The translations under genes and the position numbers were made by a program. Shown in pieces: positions 60,048 to 64,000 of a stretch of 64,000 bases of DNA. How positions within the stretch are numbered: the stretch's first letter is position 1; each line of letters begins with the position of its first letter. The DNA lies in the NCBI GenBank assembly GCA_023974075.1, contig CM043785.1, forward strand, positions 19,379,169 to 19,443,168, read 5' to 3'. The stretch is from Chaenocephalus aceratus (Eukaryota; Chordata; Actinopteri; Perciformes; Channichthyidae). Under the pieces are notes generated by a model that searched no databases, was not told the DNA's origin, and was given only the letters and a program-made list of their open reading frames with translations.

Positions 60048-60462
60048 ATAATAATGATAGCTTGGATTTATATGGCGCCTTTTATGAGACCCAAGGTCGC
60101 TTTACAAAGAAGAACAGGGGCAAAACAAACATAACAAAACAAAAGGCAGTCAGACAACCAGTCAGACAGACAAAACAACAAATAGATTAGGGGCCAAAGG
60201 CCTTAGTAAACAGATGGGTCTTGAGGGCCCTTTTGAAGGAGTCAAGCGTGGGGATGTTGCGGATCTCCGCAGGGAGAGCGTTCCAGAGGGTGGGGGCTGC
60301 CACACTGAAGGCTCTGTCCCCGAAGGTTCGCAGTTTGGTGCGGGGGGTGGTAAGCAGGCCAGAGTCTGAGGACCGCAGGTTCCGGGGTGGGGCATGTGGG
60401 CGAAGGATGTCCGATAGGTACTGGGGGACATGGGCATGGAGGGACTTGTAGGTAAGGAGGAG
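60048..60462 (-). mobile_element. 5'-truncated LINE 3' end
   Basis: The minus strand carries the end of a LINE ORF2, a short 3' UTR and the tail GCGCCATATAAATCCAAGCT followed by ATT repeats. The flank AATTTA at 60042-60047 and 60463-60468 is a candidate target duplication. Confidence 0.75.
60187..60462 (-). pseudogene. C-terminal fragment of a LINE ORF2
   Basis: In the minus frame ending at TAA 60187-60189 the sequence reads YKSLHAHVPQYLSDILRPH, APTLWNALPAEIRNIPTLDS and FKRALKTHLFTKAF, the conserved C-terminus of L2-type reverse transcriptase proteins (compare LWNKLPETCRSAATLTTFKS in LINE A). Only the last 90 or so codons exist; there is no endonuclease or RT core. Confidence 0.75.
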
Positions 60463-60468
60463 AATTTA

Positions 60469-62729
60469 GAGTTGTGGCTGGTTTGATTTCAATGGAAGAC
60501 AGTCTCTAGTAAATTGCTTTAGAGCTTTAATTGCAATGTTAATATTTTTTTATTAAAAATACTTGTTGCTGTGATAATTGTTCTTACAGGTTTATTGATC
60601 ATGTGGGTGAATGGCACTTTAGTGATTCATAATCAAATTTCTATCAATACAATTGACTCATCGCTGTTTTTCACACATTGTTGTTTTTTTACCATAATTT
60701 CCCTCTAATTTGACTTTCCCAAATGCATGCATATTTGTGTACTCATACTCACCCACACTGGGTTAGATGAAAACAAAGAGGTGTGAGCACACTTATTATT
60801 GGGTCCAAATAATGTAGGAAAAGATTGCAGAGTGTAATTGCATATTTCCAAATAATTGCTTTGCTTTTGGTTTGAGATTTTTGGCGGGGGCTATAGTTTA
60901 TAGCTTACTTTAGGCAGCCATACTGGACAGAGTACACCCTCTGAAATCTTTATACCAGACCACACAATAACAAACTATCATATATAAGACAAGTTTGTTT
61001 CACACTAGTTTATTATCATTTGCCCTGCCTCCATAACAAAACCAACAGCTAACATGCTTGGTATTAACATGTTCATGTTTTGTCCATGCGCATGGCTCTA
61101 CAACGAATAGGAGTTCAATTACTTTTCTCCTCTATATCGTATAGACATCTTTGCATTCTTAAACTCCCCATTTCCAACATTTAAGGTGCTTGGTCCACAA
61201 TAGAAACCATCTTATGTCAACATCTATTTCTGGCCCCTATCATCAGCACTACGAAAACACTATAAGGAATTATCATGTAAGACTGAACAGATATCTGTCT
61301 GTTTGTGTTTGAAGACAGGGCTAAAGAAAGAAATATTGCAAAGATTTATTTTTAACTAAAAAAAATTAAACGGTGAATGAGACTGAAAATGATAGAGCAA
61401 TGCTTTCATCCCTGGCAGTTTGAGGAACATATTAGAAATCAGTCATGCTAATAGGCCTCTTAAAATACACAGTGTGATGAGGGAAGTGGCCTGGAAGGTT
61501 TCCGTTTGTCAGCACAAGGTCAAAACCACGGCCGAATAATTTGCTAAGTGATCAATTGCACCTCAGGGAGTCTGGCAAGCACATGTGATTGCTTCTGACT
61601 TCCCTTTTTAAGATAGCTGTTATAAAGTAATTGGCTATAACTGTACTGCTGTTATGAATATGTTCTCTCCTTTCCACCTTTCTCTGAGTAACACAAGTAG
61701 TTTTGTATTAAACCGGTAAAGGCAATGAACACGACACAGAACATTTAAAAAAAAAAAAAGGTTTATGTGTGGGTCTAGAACAGCTCTGATACAGCTGATA
61801 ATGGCTCATCAATAAGAAAATTGAAGATCATGGTGCACTAAAAATGTATTTCTTCCTCCAAGATGTGACAATTTCCCCCTTGCAGATAGTAAACTCATGA
61901 TAAAACGTCTTCATCCAGATCGGCTCAGTGTTCTCGTGCACAGGCAGTGCAAAAACCTGCCATTAAATGCATGAGCACTTCCTAAATAAATAGTGTAAAA
62001 AATATAAAATCCTACCATGTAATTTTTCTTCAGATCTGACACAAAACCCCTAACCCCCTATCCCTGGCAGCTATGGCAGTTTCCCCAGTCCCAGTTTTTT
62101 CGTGGAAAAATAATTAATTTGAGTTAAGTTAATTTCTCACTTGACTGGACGACTTTCTCTTTTTCCCTTTTTCCACCTGCATCATTTTGGGGGATCTGCT
62201 GTGCATCTGTTGGCAATGTTCCTGAGTTCATTCGCTTCCATTGTTTGGGTAATTTGCACTAATGGATATTTGAGCAGCCTGTGATGCCGGCAGTTTCCTG
62301 GGTTGAGACATGGTGAGCCATATGGCTGCAGTGCCCTGCCTGTAGACCTGTACTGTGTCGAAAGTGTGAGTGTGATTGGCTGTTTTCCCCAGAATCTTTC
62401 ACCCATCTGTTGTTCTCATTATGCTAACGTGATAGCATGAAACTGTATTTCAGCATTTAAAGACACTGTAGACAACCATGCTAATCCATTATCATGTTAA
62501 TTTCAGATTACTGAAATATACTCAACACATTTTGGGTGAAATCCATCTTTACTGACAGTCTTCACTATTAGAAGAAACAAACCTCTAAAATGCTTTTAAA
62601 ATGTAATACCAATCCAACCTATTCTAAAATAAAAGCATTAGAACATGAATTATTTACTATCATAACCTCTGCTCTTTCAATATTGAATATGAGTCACCTA
62701 AATGTCTCAGATATGGAACTTGAATAATG
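60469..62729. other. unassigned DNA, no feature seen
   Basis: No gene or delimited repeat was recognised. There is an A13 run at 61747. Confidence 0.35.
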
Positions 62730-62731
62730 TA

Positions 62732-64000
62732 CACTGAACAAAAATATAAATGCAACACTTTTGTTTTTGCTCCCATTTTTCACAAGATGAACTCAAAGAT
62801 CTAAAACATTTTCTATATACACAAAATAACCATTTCTCTCAAATATTGTTCACAAATCTGAAAAAATGTAGGCTGGCCACAATAAAAGGCCACTCTGAAA
62901 CGTGCAGTTTTGCTTTATTGGGGGGGTCTGGGGGGGTCCGAAAACCAGTCAGTATCTGGGGTGACCACCATTTGCCTCACGCAGTGCAACACATCTCCTT
63001 CGCATAGAGTTGATCAGGTTGTTGATTGTGGCCTGTGGAATGTTGGTCCACTCCTCTTCAATGGCTGTGCGAGGTTGCTGGATATTGGCAGGAACTGGAA
63101 CACGCTGTCGTATACGCCGATCCAGAGCATCCCAAACATGCTCAATGGGTGACATGTCCGGTGAGTATGCTGGCCATGCAAGAGCTGGGATGTTTTCAGC
63201 CTCCAGGAATTGTGTACAGATCCTTGCAACATGGGGCCGTGCATTATCATGCTGCAACATGAGGTGATGGTCGTGGATGAATGGCACAACAATGGGCCTC
63301 AGGATCTCGTCACGGTATCTCTGTGCATTCACAATGCCATCAATAAAATGCACCTGTGTTCGTCGTCCATAACATACGCCTGCCCATACCATAACCCCAC
63401 CACCACCATGGGCCACTCCATTCACAACATTGACATCAGAAAACCGCTCACCCACACGACGCCACACACGCTGTCTGCCATCTGCCCTGAACAGTGAAAA
63501 CCGGGATTCATCCATGAAGAGAACACCTCTCCAACGTGCCAGACGCCATCGAATGTGAGCATATGCCCACTCAAGTCGGTTACGACGACGAACCGGAGTC
63601 AGGTCGAGACCCCGATGAGGACGACGAGCATGCAGATGAGCTTCCCTGAGACGGTTTCTGACAGTTTGTGCAGAAATTCTTTGGTTATGCAAACCGATTG
63701 TTGCAGCAGCTGTCCGAGTGGCTGGTCTCAGACGATCTTGGAGGTGGACATGCTGGATGTGGAGGTCCTGGGCTGGTGTGGTTACACGTGGTCTGCGGTT
63801 GTGAGGCCGGTTGGATGTACTGCCAAATTCTCTGAAACGCCTTTGGAGACGGCTTATGGTAGAGAAATGAACATTCAATTCACGGGCAACAGCTCTGGTG
63901 GACATTCCTGCTGTCAGCATGCCAATTGCACGCTCCCTCAAAACTTGCGACATCTGTGGCATTGTGCTGTGTGATAAAACTGAACATTTTAGAGTGGCCT
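62732..64000 (-). mobile_element. Tc1-like transposon with intact transposase, truncated by the window end
   Basis: The left end CACTGAACAAAAATATAAAT is preceded by TA (62730-62731). About 100 bp of the left terminal repeat is missing between CTGAAAAAAT and GTAGGCTGGCC when compared with the copy at 42219. The other end lies beyond 64000; the last bases (AACATTTTAGAGTGGCCT) are inside the opposite terminal repeat. Confidence 0.92.
62949..63962 (-). CDS. Tc1-like transposase, DD34E, full length
   Basis: The 337-residue frame has no interruption; Tc1 family transposases are usually about 340 residues. It cuts and pastes the element at TA sites. The N-terminus (1-115) holds two helix-turn-helix regions (RAIGMLTAGMSTRAVARELN, and around SAQTVRNRLREAHLHARRPH). 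The GGGG of HGGGGVMVWAG is at 187-190. The catalytic triad is D151 (FMDESRFSLF), D239 (LQHDNARPHVAR) and E274 (SPIEHVWDAL), with exactly 34 residues between the last two. The start ATG at 63962 is the first in frame and aligns with 42517. No damage is visible in the protein. Confidence 0.95.
   Translation of the reverse strand: MPQMSQVLRERAIGMLTAGMSTRAVARELNVHFSTISRLQRRFREFGSTSNRPHNRRPRVTTPAQDLHIQHVHLQDRLRPATRTAAATIGLHNQRISAQTVRNRLREAHLHARRPHRGLDLTPVRRRNRLEWAYAHIRWRLARWRGVLFMDESRFSLFRADGRQRVWRRVGERFSDVNVVNGVAHGGGGVMVWAGVCYGRRTQVHFIDGIVNAQRYRDEILRPIVVPFIHDHHLMLQHDNARPHVARICTQFLEAENIPALAWPAYSPDMSPIEHVWDALDRRIRQRVPVPANIQQPRTAIEEEWTNIPQATINNLINSMRRRCVALREANGGHPRY

Overview
The window is nuclear DNA of a teleost fish. 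Evidence: the last four coding exons of smc3 (cohesin subunit) with vertebrate-type splice sites, L2/CR1-type LINEs with fish-style 3' tails, a DIRS tyrosine-recombinase retrotransposon, Tc1-like transposons with very long inverted repeats, Gypsy LTRs, and many hAT-type elements whose 8-bp target duplications can be read directly. The species cannot be named from sequence alone.

Layout. 1-4260: 3' end of smc3 (+ strand), four exons between 622 and 3195 and a 3' UTR of about 1 kb; a 332-bp (TG)n tract ends directly at the acceptor of the last coding exon. 4896-11440: a hAT-type element interrupted by a second element, which itself holds TA-rich microsatellites and two near-identical direct copies of a relative of the outer element. 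12102-13918: another hAT-type element carrying a duplicated, serine-rich coding-like segment. 13985-23581: a DIRS element with its characteristic inverted ends and internal complementary region, interrupted by an L2-type LINE with an intact 997-codon ORF and by a small terminal-inverted-repeat element; its reverse transcriptase core is missing and its recombinase lacks a catalytic Arg. 25034-34800: a hAT relic, a second L2-type LINE (frame-broken), a 3' Gypsy LTR with a minisatellite-rich internal region, a rearranged Tc1 fragment and two hAT fragments. 35787-39448: a TTAA-flanked piggyBac-like MITE and two hAT-type elements, one hosting a solo Gypsy LTR. 41706-44478: a hAT-type element hosting a Tc1 copy. 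44487-62729: mostly unassigned AT-rich DNA with a perfect 81-bp inverted repeat, two more hAT-type elements, one TA-flanked DNA element and LINE 3' ends. 62732-64000: a Tc1 copy with an intact 337-residue DD34E transposase, cut by the window end.

Only smc3 is a confident host gene. In other vertebrates the gene after SMC3 is usually RBM20 on the same strand; no RBM20 coding exon was recognised here, so 39-62 kb may be its upstream region or long first intron (inference). The remaining coding capacity belongs to mobile elements, and the nesting gives a relative order of insertions: DIRS before LINE A and before the 21-kb MITE; hAT before Tc1 at 42 kb; hAT before the solo LTR at 38.6 kb. No undescribed multi-gene system is visible. 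The most unusual items are the TG tract at the smc3 splice acceptor, the perfect 81-bp inverted repeat at 48.7-49.0 kb, and the DIRS element that keeps perfect end geometry but has lost its polymerase.
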